DNA from: Mallotus nudiflorus | Taxonomy: Eukaryota > Streptophyta > Magnoliopsida > Malpighiales > Euphorbiaceae | Direction: 5' to 3' | DNA: 64,000 nucleotides | Assembly (NCBI GenBank): GCA_947683625.1 | Contig: CANTUR010001430.1 | Coordinates: 1-64,000 of the forward strand | Part shown: positions 36,601 to 50,541 of the stretch, one piece after another | How positions within the stretch are numbered: the stretch's first letter is position 1 | Layout: every line of letters begins with the position of its first letter | Made by a program: the position numbers and the translations under genes | The notes under the pieces: generated by a model | The model's database searches: none | The model's input: only the letters and a program-made list of their open reading frames with translations | Told to the model about the DNA's origin: nothing

Positions 36601-38424
36601 TGAGTGCGATGCAAGTGGCATAGGTATTGGAGGAGTTTTGATGCAAGAAGGCAAGCCCATAGCATTCTTTAGTGAAAAGCTAAGTGGAGCAAGTCTAAAC
36701 TACCCTACATATGACAAGGAGTTCTATGCATTGGTGAGGGTTCTAAGGACATGGCAGCATTACCTTGGTTACAAAGAATTCATAATTCACACTGACCATG
36801 AGTCCTTGAAGTATCTCAAAGGACAAGGAAAGCTCAACAAGAGACATGCAAAATGGGTGGAATTCATTGAATCCTTTCCGTACATCATTAAGTACAAGCA
36901 AGGGAAAGAAAATGTGGTGGCCGATGCATTGTCAAGAAGGTATGCCTTGATCTCTAAACTTGATGCAAAATTATTAGGATTTGAATACATCAAAGATCTT
37001 TATTCTAATGATCTTGATTTTGCTAATGTTTATGGGCATGTGAGAAAGGGGGTTTTGATAAGTTCTATAAGTTTGATGGTTTTCTTTTTCGGGAAAACAA
37101 ATTGTGTGTGCCACAAAGTTCTTTAAGAGAGTTACTTGTGAGAGAGGCACATAGCGGAGGTTTAATGGGGCATTTTGGGATTAAGAAAACTTTGGATGTG
37201 TTGGGTGACCATTTCTTTTGGCCACACATGAAAAGGGATGTTAAGAGAATTTGTGAGAAATGCATTACTTGCAAACAAGCCAAATCCAAAGCAATGCCTC
37301 ATGGTTTGTATACACCTCTTACCATACCAAATGAACCTTGGGTAGACATTTCTATGGATTTTGTTTTAGGATTACCTAGGTCCAAGGGAGGGAGAGATTC
37401 CATTTTTGTTGTTGTGGACAGGTTTAGCAAAATGGCACATTTCATTCCATGTCACAAGACGGATGATGCAACCCATATTGCCAATCTATTCTTCAAGGAG
37501 ATTGTTAGGCTACATGGAGTGCCAAGGACCATTATGAGTGATAGGGATGTCAAATTCCTAAGTCACTTTTGGAAGACTCTTTGGGGAAAGATGGGGACAA
37601 AGCTTTTGTATTCTACAACTTGTCATCCACAAACGGAGGTGGTCAATAGGACACTTTCAACACTTTTGAGGGCTGTCATCCAAAGAAATCTAAAGAATTG
37701 GGAAGAATGTTTGCCACATGTGGAATTTGCTTACAATAGGAGTGTGCATGGTTCAACAAAATGCTCACCATTTGAAGTTGTGTATGGATTCAACCCAATG
37801 ACTCCATTAGATTTGCTACCATTGCCATTGGACAAAGCTAATCTAGAGGGGAAACAAAAAGCTGAGTTCATCAAGACTTTGCATGAGAGGGTGCGTGCAA
37901 ACATTGAGAAGAAGACACTACAATATGAAAAGCAACACAACAAGGGGAGGAAGCAAGTCATTTTTGAGCCCGGAAATTGGGTGTGGGTGCACTTGAGGAA
38001 GGAAAGATTTCCTAACCAAAGGAAATCAAAGCTTATGCCAAGAGGAGATGGTCCTTTTAAAGTGCTTCAACGCATCAACAACAATGCCTACAAGCTAGAA
38101 CTTCCAAGTGAGTATGGCAATGTTAGTGCTACATTTAATGTTAGTGACTTGTCTTTGTTTGATTTAGGTGATAAAGATGATGGAGCTGATTTGAGGACAA
38201 ATCCTTTTGAAGAAAGGGGGAATGATGTGAATTCAAGTTCAAAGCCTAAAGAGATCCAAGATCCATTAATAGTAAAAGAAGGCCCAATCACAAGGTCCAA
38301 ATCCAAGAAGCTTCAAGAAGCCATATTGGGTTTAATTAAGGACATTTGGAAAGCCCACGAATTTCAGCCCAATAAGGCATCCATGGAGGCCCAAGGAATA
38401 ATATTTAACTTGTTTTTGTGTTAA
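33680..38424 (+). pseudogene. Gag-pol polyprotein of copy 4, three lesions
   Basis: Same domain order as copy 2, with three breaks. (1) TAA at 34886-34888 replaces the Gln codon CAA at residue 403, between the gag zinc knuckle and the protease. (2) One G is missing in the run at 37034-37036, shifting the frame between RNase H and integrase. (3) A 12 bp in-frame deletion at about 37630-37638 removes four residues just before the catalytic Glu of integrase; the junction ACAAACGGA is a direct repeat in intact copies, so slippage is likely. The protease Asp-Ser-Gly, reverse transcriptase FDDIL and integrase zinc-site cysteines remain. Not functional. Confidence 0.95.
38209..38222 (+). other. Polypurine tract, copy 4
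   Basis: GAAGAAAGGGGGAA immediately before the 3' LTR. Confidence 0.9.
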
Positions 38425-39047
38425 TAACAATTAGGGTTACATGTAGCCACCATATACAAGTTAATAGGGTAATTAATACTAAGTAATGGCTATTATTATG
38501 GGTAGTGGTTACTAAAGTTAATGGGGTAATCAATACCAAGTAATGGCTATTAATGTGGGTAATGGTTATTAAGGCCATTTAAGAGTAAAAGTAATCCTAT
38601 GTGTGTGAGACTATTTTAGAAGTGTGAGCATGGACTTGTACTCTATATAAACAAATCCTTTTTCTTTCTTTTGTGGCATGAATGAATTTGATATATGAAT
38701 TATAACTTTGTTTGAGTTTTATTGTGAGGAATTTTGTCTTTAATTTCTTGCATAAACTTTGTGACTTATCAAGCGTTATTCTAGCTTGTGGTGTCAAAAT
38801 CTAAATCTTTGTTTTCTTTTTATTTATCAAACTTTCTTGTTTGTGGCATAAGAGGAAATTCAAAGTCTATCTTAGTATCTTTATCCTTGTTGGTAAAGGG
38901 GTTAAGTAGCATCTATCTTCTTACTTCAATCTTTGAACGATCCGAATTTGTGGATTAAATTGGTAATTTCTAGTTTTCTTCTAATTCAACTTATCATAGT
39001 ATTCTTGCTATTGGGGAGTTAATTGATGAAACCTACAATTCCCATCA
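38223..39047 (+). repeat. 3' LTR of copy 4 (825 bp)
   Basis: TGATG...CATCA, followed by the CTATA duplication. Differs from its 5' partner at about seven sites by eye, including AAGCGTTATTC for AAGCTTTATTC. Confidence 0.97.
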
Positions 39048-42000
39048 CTATAATTCTAAACTGATGAATACATTTGACATAATTGAATGCACAGTTTGTG
39101 CACACATGTTTTGTACACAAAACGTGAACTCGTGCAAATTTGTGCACAAATGGTTTTAAACAAGTTATCCAATGTTCCAATTGCATATTAACAACCCTAA
39201 ATGCTCATTCTTTAATTCTAAACTCATGAATACAACTGAGATAATTGAATGCACAATTTTTTCCACATTTGCACACGTTTGTGTGCAAAACGTGAACTCG
39301 TCCAAAATTTGTGCACGAATACTTTTGAACAAATTATCCAATGTTCCAATTTCACATTTACAGTAATAACTACTAATTCTAGAATTCTAAACTCATGATT
39401 ACGATTGACATAATTCAATGCACAATTTGTGCACATTTGCACATGTTTGTACGCAAAACGTGAACACATGCAAATTTGTGCACAAATCCTTCTTTTGAAC
39501 ATGTTATCCAATCTTCCAATTGCGTATTTACAATACTAACTAATTATTCTAGAATTATAAACTCATGAATACAATTGGCATAATCGAATGCTCAATTTGT
39601 GCACATTTGCACATATTTGTACGCAAAACGTGAAGTCGTGCAATTTTGTGCACAAATGGTTTTGAACATGTTTTCCGATGTTCCAATTGAATATTTACAA
39701 TGCTAGGTACTTATTCTAGAATTATGAACTCATGAACACAGTAGACACAATTGAATTCACAATTTGTGCACGTTTGCACATGTTTGAACGCAAAACGTGA
39801 ACTCGTGCAAAGTTGTTCACAAATGGTTTTGAACATGTTATCCAATGTTCCAATTCAATATTTATAATAATAAGTAATTATTCTAGAATTCTAAACTCGT
39901 GGACACAATTGACATAATAATTGAATGCACAATTTGTGCACATTTGCACATGTTTGTGCGCAAAACGTGAACTCGTGTAAATTTGTGCACCAATGGTTTT
40001 GAACATGTTCTCCAATGTTCTAATTGCATATTCACAATACTTATCCTAGAGTTATAAACCCATGAATACAGTTGACATAATTGAATGCACAATTTAGGCA
40101 CATTTGCACATGTTTGAATGCAAAACGTGAACTCGTGCAAATTTGTGCACAAATGTTTTTGAACATGTTATCTAATGTTCCAATTGCATATTTACGATAC
40201 TAAGTACTTATTATAGAATTCTAAACTGATGAATGCACTTGACATAATTGAGTGCACAATTTGTGCACATTTGCACATGTTTCTACACAAAACGTGGACT
40301 CGTGTAAATTTTTGTACGTATAGTTTTGAACATGTTATCCAATGTTCCAATTGCATATTAAAAATACTGACTACTTATTCTTTAATTCTAATCTCATGAA
40401 TATAATTGACATAATCGAATTCACAATTTGTCCACATTTGCACATGATTGTGTGCAAAACGTGAACTCGTGCAAATTTGTACACAAATGGTTTTGAACAT
40501 GTTATCCAATGTTCCATTTGCATATTTACAATAACAACTACTTATTCTAGAATTCTGAACTCATGAGTACAGTTGACATAATCGAATGCACAGTTTGTGC
40601 ACATTTGCACATGTTTGTACGCAAAACGTGAACGCATGCAAATTCGTGCACAAATCCTTTTGAACATGTTATTCCGAATGCGTACTTACAATACTAACCA
40701 CTTATTCTAGAATTATAAACTCACGAATACAATTGACATAATTGAATGCACATTTGCACATGTTTGAACGCAAAACGTGAACTCGTGCAAATTTGCGCAC
40801 AAATGGTTTTGAATATGTTATCCAATGTTCCAATTGCATATTTACGATACTAATTGCTTATTCTATAATTCTAAACTGATGAATACATTTGACATAATTG
40901 AATGCACAGTTTGTGCACACATGTTTTGTACACAAAACGTGAACTCGTGTAAATTTGTGCACAAATGGTTTTAAACAAGTTATCCAATGTTCCAATTGCA
41001 TATTAACAACCCTAAATGCTCATTCTTTAATTCTAAACTCATGAATACAACTGAGATAATTGAATGCACAATTTTTTCCACATTTGCACACGTTTGTGTG
41101 CAAAACGTGAACTCGTCCAAAATTTGTGCACGAATACTTTTGAACAAATTATCCAATGTTCCAATTTCACATTTACAGTAATAACTACTAATTCTAGAAT
41201 TCTAAACTCATGATTACGATTGACATAATTCAATGCACAATTTGTGCACATTTGCACATGTTTGTACGCAAAACGTGAACACATGCAAATTTGTGCACAA
41301 ATCCTTCTTTTGAACATGTTATCCAATCTTCCAATTGCGTATTTACAATACTAACTAATTATTCTAGAATTATAAACTCATGAATACAATTGGCATAATC
41401 GAATGCTCAATTTGTGCACATTTGCACATATTTGTACGCAAAACGTGAAGTCGTGCAATTTTGTGCACGAATGGTTTTGAACATGTTTTCCGATGTTCCA
41501 ACTGAATATTTACAATGCTAGGTACTTATTCTAGAATTATGAACTCATGAACACAGTAGACACAATTGAATTCACAATTTGTGCACGTTTGCACATGTTT
41601 GAACGCAAAACGTGAACTCGTGCAAAGCTGTTCACAAATGGTTTTGAACATGTTATCCAATGTTCCAATTCAATATTTATAATAATAAGTAATTATTCTA
41701 GAATTCTAAACTCGTGGACACAATTGACATAATAATTGAATGCACAATTTGTGCACATTTGCACATGTTTGTGCGCAAAACGTGAACTCGTGTAAATTTG
41801 TGCACCAATGGTTTTGAACATGTTCTCCAATGTTCTAATTGCATATTCACAATACTTATCCTAGAGTTATAAACCCATGAATACAGTTGACATAATTGAA
41901 TGCACGATTTAGGCACATTTGCACATGTTTGAATGCAAAACGTGAACTCGTGAAAATTTGTGCACAAATGTTTTTGAACATGTTATCTAATGTTCCAATT

Positions 42001-44102
42001 GCATATTTACGATACTAAGTACTTATTCTAGAATTCTAAACTGATGAATGCACTTGACATAATTGAGTGCACAATTTGTGCACATTTGCACATGTTTCTA
42101 CACAAAACGTGGACACGTGTAAATTTTTGTACGTATAGTTTTGAACATGTTATCCAATGTTCCAATTGCATATTAAAAATACTGACTACTTATTCTTTAA
42201 TTCTAATCTCATGAATATAATTGACATAATCGAATTCACAATTTGTCCACATTTGCACATGATTGTGTGCAAAACGTGAACTCGTGCAAATTTGTACACA
42301 AATGGTTTTGAACATGTTATCCAATGTTGCATTTGCATATTTACAATAACAACTACTTATTCTAGAATTCTGAACTCATGAGTACAGTTGACATAATCGA
42401 ATGCACAGTTTGTGCACATTTGCACATGTTTGTACGCAAAACGTGAACGCATGCAAATTCGTGCACAAATCCTTTTGAACATGTTATTCCGAATGCGTAC
42501 TTACAATACTAACCACTTATTCTAGAATTATAAACTCACGAATACAGTTGACATAATTGAATGCACATTTGCACATGTTTGAACGCAAAACGTGAACTCG
42601 TGCAAATTTATGCACAAATGGTTTTGAACATGTTATCCAATGTTCCAATTGCATATTTACGATACTAATTGCTTATTCTATAATTCTAAACTGATGAATA
42701 CATTTGACATAATTGAATGCACAGTTTGTGCACACATGTTTTGTACACAAAACGTGAACTCATGCAAATTTGTGCACAAATGGTTTTAAACAAGTTATCC
42801 AATGTTCCAATTGCATATTAACAACCCTAAATGCTCATTCTTTAATTCTAAACTCATGAATACAACTGAGATAATTGAATGCACAATTTTTTCCACATTT
42901 GCACACGTTTGTGTGCAAAACGTGAACTCGTCCAAAATTTGTGCACGAATACTTTTGAACAAATTATCCAATGTTCCAATTTCACATTTACAGTAATAAC
43001 TACTAATTCTAGAATTCTAAACTCATGATTACGATTGACATAATTCAATGCACAATTTGTGCACATTTGCACATGTTTGTACGCAAAACGTGAACACATG
43101 CAAATTTGTGCACAAATCCTTCTTTTAAACATGTTATCCAATCTTCCAATTGCGTATTTACAATACTAACTAATTATTCTAGAATTATAAACTCATGAAT
43201 ACAATTGGCATAATCGAATGCTCAATTTGTGCACATTTGCACATATTTGTACGCAAAACGTGAAGTCGTGCAATTTTGTGCACAAATGGTTTTGAACATG
43301 TTTTCCGATGTTCCAACTGAATATTTACAACGCTAGGTACTTATTCTAGAATTATGAACTCATGAACACAGTAGACACAATTGAATTCACAATTTGTGCA
43401 CGTTTGCACATGTTTGAACGCAAAACGTGAACTCGTGCAAAGCTGTTCACAAATGGTTTTGAACATGTTATCCAATGTTCCAATTCAATATTTATAATAA
43501 TAAGTAATTATTCTAGAATTCTAAACTCGTGGACACAATTGACATAATAATTGAATGCACAATTTGTGCACATTTGCACATGTTTGTGCGCAAAACGTGA
43601 ACTCGTGTAAATTTGTGCACCAATGGTTTTGAACACGTTCTCCAATGTTCTAATTGCATATTCACAATACTTATCCTAGAGTTATAAACCCATGAATACA
43701 GTTGACATAATTGAATGCACAATTTAGGCACATTTGCACATGTTTGAATGCAAAACGTGAACTCGTGCAAATTTGTGCACAAATGTTTTTGAACATGTTA
43801 TCTAATGTTCCAATTGCATATTTACGATACTAAGTACTTATTCTAGAATTCTAAACTGATGAATGCACTTGACATAATTGAGTGCACAATTTGTGCACAT
43901 TTGCACATGTTTCTACACAAAACGTGGACTCGTGTAAATTTTTGTACGTATAGTTTTGAACATGTTATCCAATGTTCCAATTGCATATTAAAAATACTGA
44001 CTACTTATTCTTTAATTCTAATCTCATGAATATAATTGACATAATCGAATTCATAATTTGTCCACATTTGCACATGATTGTGTGCAAAACGTGAACTCGT
44101 GC
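39048..44102 (-). repeat. Satellite block D
   Basis: About 5.1 kb, right-subfamily repeats with exact 1,815 bp spacing (anchor at 39488, 41303, 43118). After subtracting copy 4 and its duplication, the anchors at 30749 and 39488 are one repeat apart, so the array was intact when copy 4 arrived. No other feature seen. Confidence 0.95.
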
Positions 44103-44926
44103 TGATGGGAATTGTAGGTTTCATCAATTAACTCCCCAATAGCAAGAATACTATGATAAGTTGAATTGAAAGAAAACTAGAAATTACCAATTTAATCCAC
44201 AAATTCGGATCGTTCAAAGATTGAAGTAAGAAGATAGATGCTACTTAACCCCTTTACCAACAAGGATAAAGATACTAAGATAGACTTTGAATTTCCTCTT
44301 ATGCCACAAACAAGAATGTTTGATAAATAAAAAGAAAACAAAGATTTAGATTTTGACACCACAAGCTAGAATAAAGCTTGATAAGTCACAAAGTTTAATC
44401 AAGAAATTAAAGACAAAATTCCTCACAATAAAACTCAAACAAAGTTATAATTCATATATCAAATTCATTCATGCTACAAAAGAAAGAGAAGGACTTGTTT
44501 ATATAGAGTACAAGTCCATGCTCACACTACTAAAATAGACTCACACACATAGGATTACTTTTACTCTTAAATGGCCTTAATAACCATTACCCACATTAAT
44601 AGCCATTACTTGGTATTGATTACCCCATTAACTTTAGTAACCACTACCCATAATAATAGCCATTACTTGGTATTAATTACCCTATTAACTTGTATATGGT
44701 GGCTACATGTAACCCTAATTGTTATTAACAGAAAAACAAGTTAAATATTATTCCTTGGGCCTCCATGGATGCCTTATTGGGCTGAAATTCGTGGGCTTTC
44801 CAAATGTCCTTAATTAAACCCAATATGGCTTCTTGAAGCTTCTTGGATTTGGACCTTGTGATTGGGCCTTCTTTTACTATTAATGGATCTTTGATCTCTT
44901 TAGGCTTTGAACTTGGATTCACATCA
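44103..44926 (-). repeat. 3' LTR of copy 5 (824 bp)
   Basis: On the minus strand starts TGATG at 44926 and ends CATCA at 44103. It contains the polyprotein stop at 44725. Confidence 0.97.
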
Positions 44927-47900
44927 TTCCCCCTTTCTTCAAAAGGATTTGTCCTCAAATCAGCTCCATCATCTTTATCACCTAAATCAAACAAAGACAA
45001 GTCACTAACATTGAAAGTAGCACTAACATTGCCATACTCACTTGGAAGTTCTAGCTTGTAGGCATTATTGTTGATGCGTTGAAGCACTTTAAAAGGACCA
45101 TCTCCTCTTGGCATAAGCTTTGATTTCCTTTGGTTAGGAAATCTTTCCTTCCTCAAGTGCACCCACACCCAATCTCCAGGCTCAAAAATGACTTGCTTCC
45201 TCCCCTTGTTGTGTTGCTTTTCATATTGGAGTGTCTTCTTCTCAATGTTTGCATGCACCCTCTCATGCAAAGTCTTGATGAACTCAGCTTTTTGTTTCCC
45301 CTCTAGATTAGCTTTGTCCAATGGCAATGGTAGCAAATCTAATGGAGTCATTGGGTTGAATCCATACACAACTTCAAATGGTGAGCAATTTGTTGAACCA
45401 TGCACACTCCTATTGTAAGCAAATTCCACATGTGGCAAACATTCTTCCCAATTCTTCAGATTTCTTTGGATGACAACCCTCAAAAGTGTTGAAAGTGTCC
45501 TATTGACCACCTCCGTTTGTCCATCCGTTTGTGGATGACAAGTTGTAGAATACAAAAGCTTTATCCCCATCTTTCCCCAAAGAGTCTTCCAAAAGTGACT
45601 TAGGAATTTGACATCCCTATCACTCACAATGGTCCTTGGCACTCCATGTAGCCTAACAATCTCCTTGAAGAATAGATTGGCAATATGGGTTGCATCATCC
45701 GTCTTGTGACATGGAATGAAATGTGCCATTTTGCTAAACCTTCTTGACAATGCATCGGCCACCACATTTTCTTTCCCTTGCTTGTACTTAATGATGTACG
45801 GAAAGGATTCAATGAATTCCACCCATTTTGCATGTCTCTTGTTGAGCTTTCCTTGTCCTTTGAGATACTTCAAGGACTCATGGTCAGTGTGAATTATGAA
45901 TTCTTTGTAACCAAGGTAATGCTGCCATGTCCTTAGAACCCTCACCAATGCATAGAACTCCTTGTCATATGTAGGGTAGTTTAGACTTGCTCCACTTAGC
46001 TTTTCGCTAAAGAATGCTATGGGCTTGCCTTCTTGCATCAAAACTCCTCCAATACCTATGCCACTTGCATCGCACTCAATCTCAAAAGGTTTAGTAAAAT
46101 TTGGCAAAGATAACAAGGGTGCAGAACTTAATTTGTCTTTTAGCAAGTTAAAAGCCTCATCTTGTTCAATTCCCCACTTAAAACCAACATTCTTTTTGAT
46201 GCATTCAGTTAAAGGTGCAGCTATGGTAGAAAAATTTTTAACGAACCTTCTATAAAAGCTAGCTAAACCATGAAAGCTTCTTGCATCACTTACACTTATG
46301 GGTGTTGGCCATTCTCTAATTACTTTTAACCTTTTCTTGATCAACATGAATGCCCTTGTCATTGACAATATATCCAAGAAAAGTAATTTCATTAGTGCAA
46401 AAACAGAAGTTCTTTAGATTAGCATACAACTTCTCTTCTCTAAGCACATCAAAAACACAAGTCAAATGTTGTACATGCTCATCTAAATTTTTGCTATAAA
46501 CCAAGATATCATCAAAATAGACAACAACAAATTTGCCTATGAATGCTCTTAAAACATGATTCATCAATCTCATGAAAGTGCTTGGTGCATTAGTTAAACC
46601 AAAAGGCATTACTAACCACTCATATAAACCATGTTTAGTTTTAAAAGCTGTTTTCCATTCATCACCTTCTCTCATTCTAATTTGATGATAACCAGATTTC
46701 AAATCAATTTTCGAAGACAAATATGAACCATGCAATTCATCCAACATGTCATCTAGCCTAGGAATGGGATGTCTATACTTCACCGTGATTTTGTTGATGG
46801 CACGACAATCAACACACATCCTCCAAGTTCCATCTTTCTTAGGCACTAACAAGACGGGTACGGCACATGGACTCATGCTTTCACGAACATAACCCTTCTC
46901 CATAAGCTCACTCACTTGCTTTTGGATTTCCTTGGTCTCCTCCGGATTACATCTATATGCTGGTCTATTTGGAATGCTTGCTCCGGGTATGAAATCAATT
47001 TGGTGCTCAATGCCTCTTTTAGGTGGCAAACCATTTGGAATTTCTTCTAGGAATAAATCTTCATAAACCTGCAAAAGATCAACAACAACACTAGGCAAAC
47101 CATTGGTTATTTCGTTAGAAATATGCAAAATCTCCTTGTACATAAGTACAAGCATGTGTTGCCTCAAAAGCATAGCTTCCTTCACATCACTCATTTTTGC
47201 ATAAACACTTATTTTTCTTTCATTTGAACCTTCCTTGTTTTCTCTCACCATGTGTTTCCCATTTTGGTCAAGAGAATTGGAATTTTTAGGTTCACTCATC
47301 TCACCTTTTTCTTTACTCTCAAAGGTTTCCCTTCCCAAAGAATTTCCCAATGAAGAACCCATTTCTTCATATTGTTGCTTGATGCGCATTTGGTCTTCAA
47401 AAATCTGTTTTGGGGTTAATGGTCCAAGGTTAAACCTTTTTCCATCCATAGTCAAAGTATACATATTTTTGAATCCATCATGATTAGCCCTTCTATCATA
47501 TTGCCAAGGTCTCCCTAACAACATATGTCCGGCCAACATTGGTAACACATCACACAACACCTCATCCTTATATCTACCAATTTGAAAAGAAATTAGAACT
47601 TGCTTATTTACCTTTACAACTCCACTTTCATTAAGCCATTGCAACTTGTATGGTCTTGGGTGCTTGGTAGTAGGCAACTTCAATTTCTCCACTAGCAAAG
47701 TGCTTGCTACATTAGTACAACTTCCATTATCCACAATCATGTTGCACAACTTGTTAGAAATCAAACAATGAGTATGAAACAAATTTTCCCTTTGCTCCCT
47801 ATGGACATCATGTTTATTTTGCAAACTCAATGTTCTTTGAACAACAAGATTATCTCCCTTAGCACATTCAACATCACTATAATCTTCTAAAGAAGGCATA

Positions 47901-49000
47901 TCATCATCACTATCCCCCTCACTCTCCGATTCAATATCACCATCCCTTAGAATCATAGCTTTCTTATTTGGACATTCCCTAGCAATGTGTCCATGACCCA
48001 AACACTTAAAACATTTTATTCCCCTAGTTTGGGTTGGTTGATTCTCACCCTTTCCCTTATTACCCAAGTCAATTTTTGGTTTATTTTCTTCCACTTTTGA
48101 CTTGTTAAAAGGTTTATTATCCTTTTTCCCCCAAGAAGTTTTCCAAGAAGAAGAAGAACCCACATTTGGTTTAGAATCATACCTCTTTCCTTTCAATTGC
48201 CTTTCCACTTTCATGGCCAAATTCACCATATCTTCAATCTCCATAAAATGTTGCAAATCAACAACATCAGCAATGTTTTTGTTTAGCCCTCTCAAGAACC
48301 TTGCCATGGTAGCTTCACGATCTTCTACCACATTTGCTCTAATCATAGCCTTCTCCATTTCTTTGTGATACTCCTCCACACTCATGGATCCTTGAATTAG
48401 AGTTTGTAACCTTTGATGAAGCTCTCTATAGTAGCGGCTTGGAACAAACCTCTTTCTCATGATTTGCTTCATTTCCCTCCAAGACTCCACGGGTCTTTCT
48501 TCATATCTACGTCTTTCCTTGCAAAATTGATCCCACCAAACAATTGCATAATCACTAAACTCAACAGCGGCGAGTTTTACCTTTTTCTCCTCCGAATAAT
48601 TGTGACATTCGAAGATGAGTTCCACTTTCCTCTCCCATTCAAGGTACACATCTGGATCATTTCTTCCTTGGAATGAAGGAATCTTCATTTTGATGCTTCC
48701 AAGGTTGCGATCAACATCATCTTTAGGACGTCCTCTCCTAGCTTGTCTCCTAGGATTGATTTGTTGTCCCACCAAGGTGACTTGATCATCATCCAATTCA
48801 TCCTCTCCTTCATAGTCCTTTTGGTCAATTGGTGGACGTCTCCTTTCTTTAGGCTCTCCTTGTAATTGGTTAAGGATGCCATCATGCCTCTCCAATTTCT
48901 CATTGACTCCCGCCATCATGTTAAACATTCTTTCGAATTGTTGTTGCATAGCTTGAATCACATGATCATTTGTAGAAGAAGAACTTGTGTCTTTTGACAT
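44725..49000 (-). pseudogene. Gag-pol polyprotein of copy 5, deleted and frameshifted
   Basis: Starts at ATG 49000 (MSKD). The gag and zinc knuckle are intact. Protease has Asp-Asn-Gly instead of Asp-Ser-Gly (codon AAT at 47726-47728), probably inactivating it. Reverse transcriptase keeps FDDIL. An extra base at 46328-46329 shifts the frame just after the reverse transcriptase core. A 483 bp in-frame deletion, with a 4 bp AGGT microhomology at the junction (near 45742), fuses the end of RNase H to the integrase core. It removes the integrase zinc site and the first catalytic Asp. Later integrase, GPF motif and LTR-encoded tail remain. Clearly defective on its own. Confidence 0.95.
44927..44940 (-). 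other. Polypurine tract, copy 5
   Basis: GAAGAAAGGGGGAA on the minus strand next to the 3' LTR. Confidence 0.9.
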
Positions 49001-49717
49001 GATTGTAAAACCTAAAATTTTAACAAAAGAAAATAGAAAAAAAAACAATCTCACAATACTCCCTCACGTGTTTCACTCAAAATTGATGTATACCACTCGT
49101 GTTTACACTCAATTTTGGCTTTTTCTCTAATGATCTCACACTCTTGCCTTTTACCTCTCAAATTTGCCTTTTGATTTCTTAGATTAACTAAGTTTCTCAA
49201 TCAAACAAAATTCAAGAATGTAGTAATCAATGATAAAAAATAAGGTAGGCTAACAAGAAAATAATAAGGTAGGCTTAAAGAAAAGAACAATTTGTAACAA
49301 ATAGGCTAATAGAAATGAAAAACAAAGATAGATTATCAAAGAACACAAAGAGACAGAATTATAAAGATAGATCTCAATGGAATATGAAGAGTCAATTTTT
49401 TTTTTAATGTAAACTGAGATCTAACATAGGAATATCAAAGATAACATATACTTTTTTTATGGACGAATTTCTTTTTTTTTTTTTTGATATATGCACGAAT
49501 TGAAAGGTATCACAAAAATCTCAAAGATAACAACTTTTTTTTTTTGATATCTGCAAACAAAATCTTGAGATAAGAAGAATAAAGATAAAAAAAAATAACA
49601 AGAATAATAGTTAGCAAGAAAGGTGCAAAATATAAGATGAACACAAGATATTGAGAACTAAAAGATAGTTTTGGATACGCAAACCTCAATCTTGAGCCAA
49701 TGCTCTGATACCACTTA
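49001..49717 (-). other. 5' untranslated leader of copy 5, long form
   Basis: A 717 bp leader including, at about 49486-49531, the segment otherwise found only in copy 4, again between A-runs. No gene seen. Confidence 0.85.
49697..49713 (-). other. Primer-binding site, copy 5
   Basis: TGGTATCAGAGCATTGG on the minus strand, intact match to the initiator-methionine tRNA complement. Confidence 0.9.
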
Positions 49718-50541
49718 TGATGGGAATTGTAGGTTTCATCAATTAACTCCCCAATAGCAAGAATACTATGATAAGTTGAATTGAAAGAAAACTAGAAATT
49801 ACCAATTTAATCCACAAATTCGGATCGTTCAAAGATTGAAGTAAGAAGATAGATGCTACTTAACCCCTTTACCAACAAGGATAAAGATACTAAGATAGAC
49901 TTTGAATTTCCTCTTATGCCACAAACAAGAATGTTTGATAAATAAAAAGAAAACAAAGATTTAGATTTTGACACCACAAGCTAGAATAAAGCTTGATAAG
50001 TCACAAAGTTTATGCAAGAAATTAAAGACAAAATTCCTCACAATAAAACTCAAACAAAGTTATAATTCATATATCAAATTCATTCATGCTACAAAAGAAA
50101 GAGAAGGACTTGTTTATATAGAGTACAAGTCCATGCTCACACTACTAAAATAGACTCACACACATAGGATTACTTTTACTCTTAAATGGCCTTAATAGCC
50201 ATTACCCACATTAATAGCCATTACTTGGTATTGATTACCCCATTAACTTTAGTAACCACTACCCATAATAATAGCCATTACTTGGTATTAATTACCCTAT
50301 TAACTTGTATATGGTGGCTACATGTAACCCTAATTGTTATTAACAGAAAAACAAGTTAAATATTATTCCTTGGGCCTCCATGGATGCCTTATTGGGCTGA
50401 AATTCGTGGGCTTTCCAAATGTCCTTAATTAAACCCAATATGGCTTCTTGAAGCTTCTTGGATTTGGACCTTGTGATTGGGCCTTCTTGTACTATTAATG
50501 GATCTTTGATCTCTTTAGGCTTTGAACTTGGATTCACATCA
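49718..50541 (-). repeat. 5' LTR of copy 5 (824 bp)
   Basis: TGATG at 50541 to CATCA at 49718 on the minus strand; followed outward by the CGTGC duplication. Confidence 0.97.
50114..50120 (-). promoter_or_regulatory. TATA box in 5' LTR of copy 5
   Basis: TATATAA on the minus strand at offset 421 of the LTR. Confidence 0.7.

Larger units (their letters stand above)
32130..39047 (+). mobile_element. Ty3/gypsy LTR retrotransposon, copy 4 (full length, 6,918 bp)
   Basis: LTRs 32130-32954 and 38223-39047 (825 bp, one extra T in a T-run), flanked by the duplication CTATA (32125-32129 and 39048-39052). Inserted between monomers 9 and 10. LTRs differ at about seven positions by eye. The coding region has three lesions and the primer site two changes. 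The leader carries an extra segment shared with copy 5. Confidence 0.97.
44103..50541 (-). mobile_element. Ty3/gypsy LTR retrotransposon, copy 5 (6,439 bp, internal deletion)
   Basis: Minus-strand element with 3' LTR 44103-44926 and 5' LTR 49718-50541, flanked by the duplication CGTGC (44098-44102 and 50542-50546) in monomer 7. Shorter than the others because of a 483 bp deletion in pol. LTRs differ at about four positions by eye. Its leader has the long-form segment also seen in copy 4. Confidence 0.97.
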
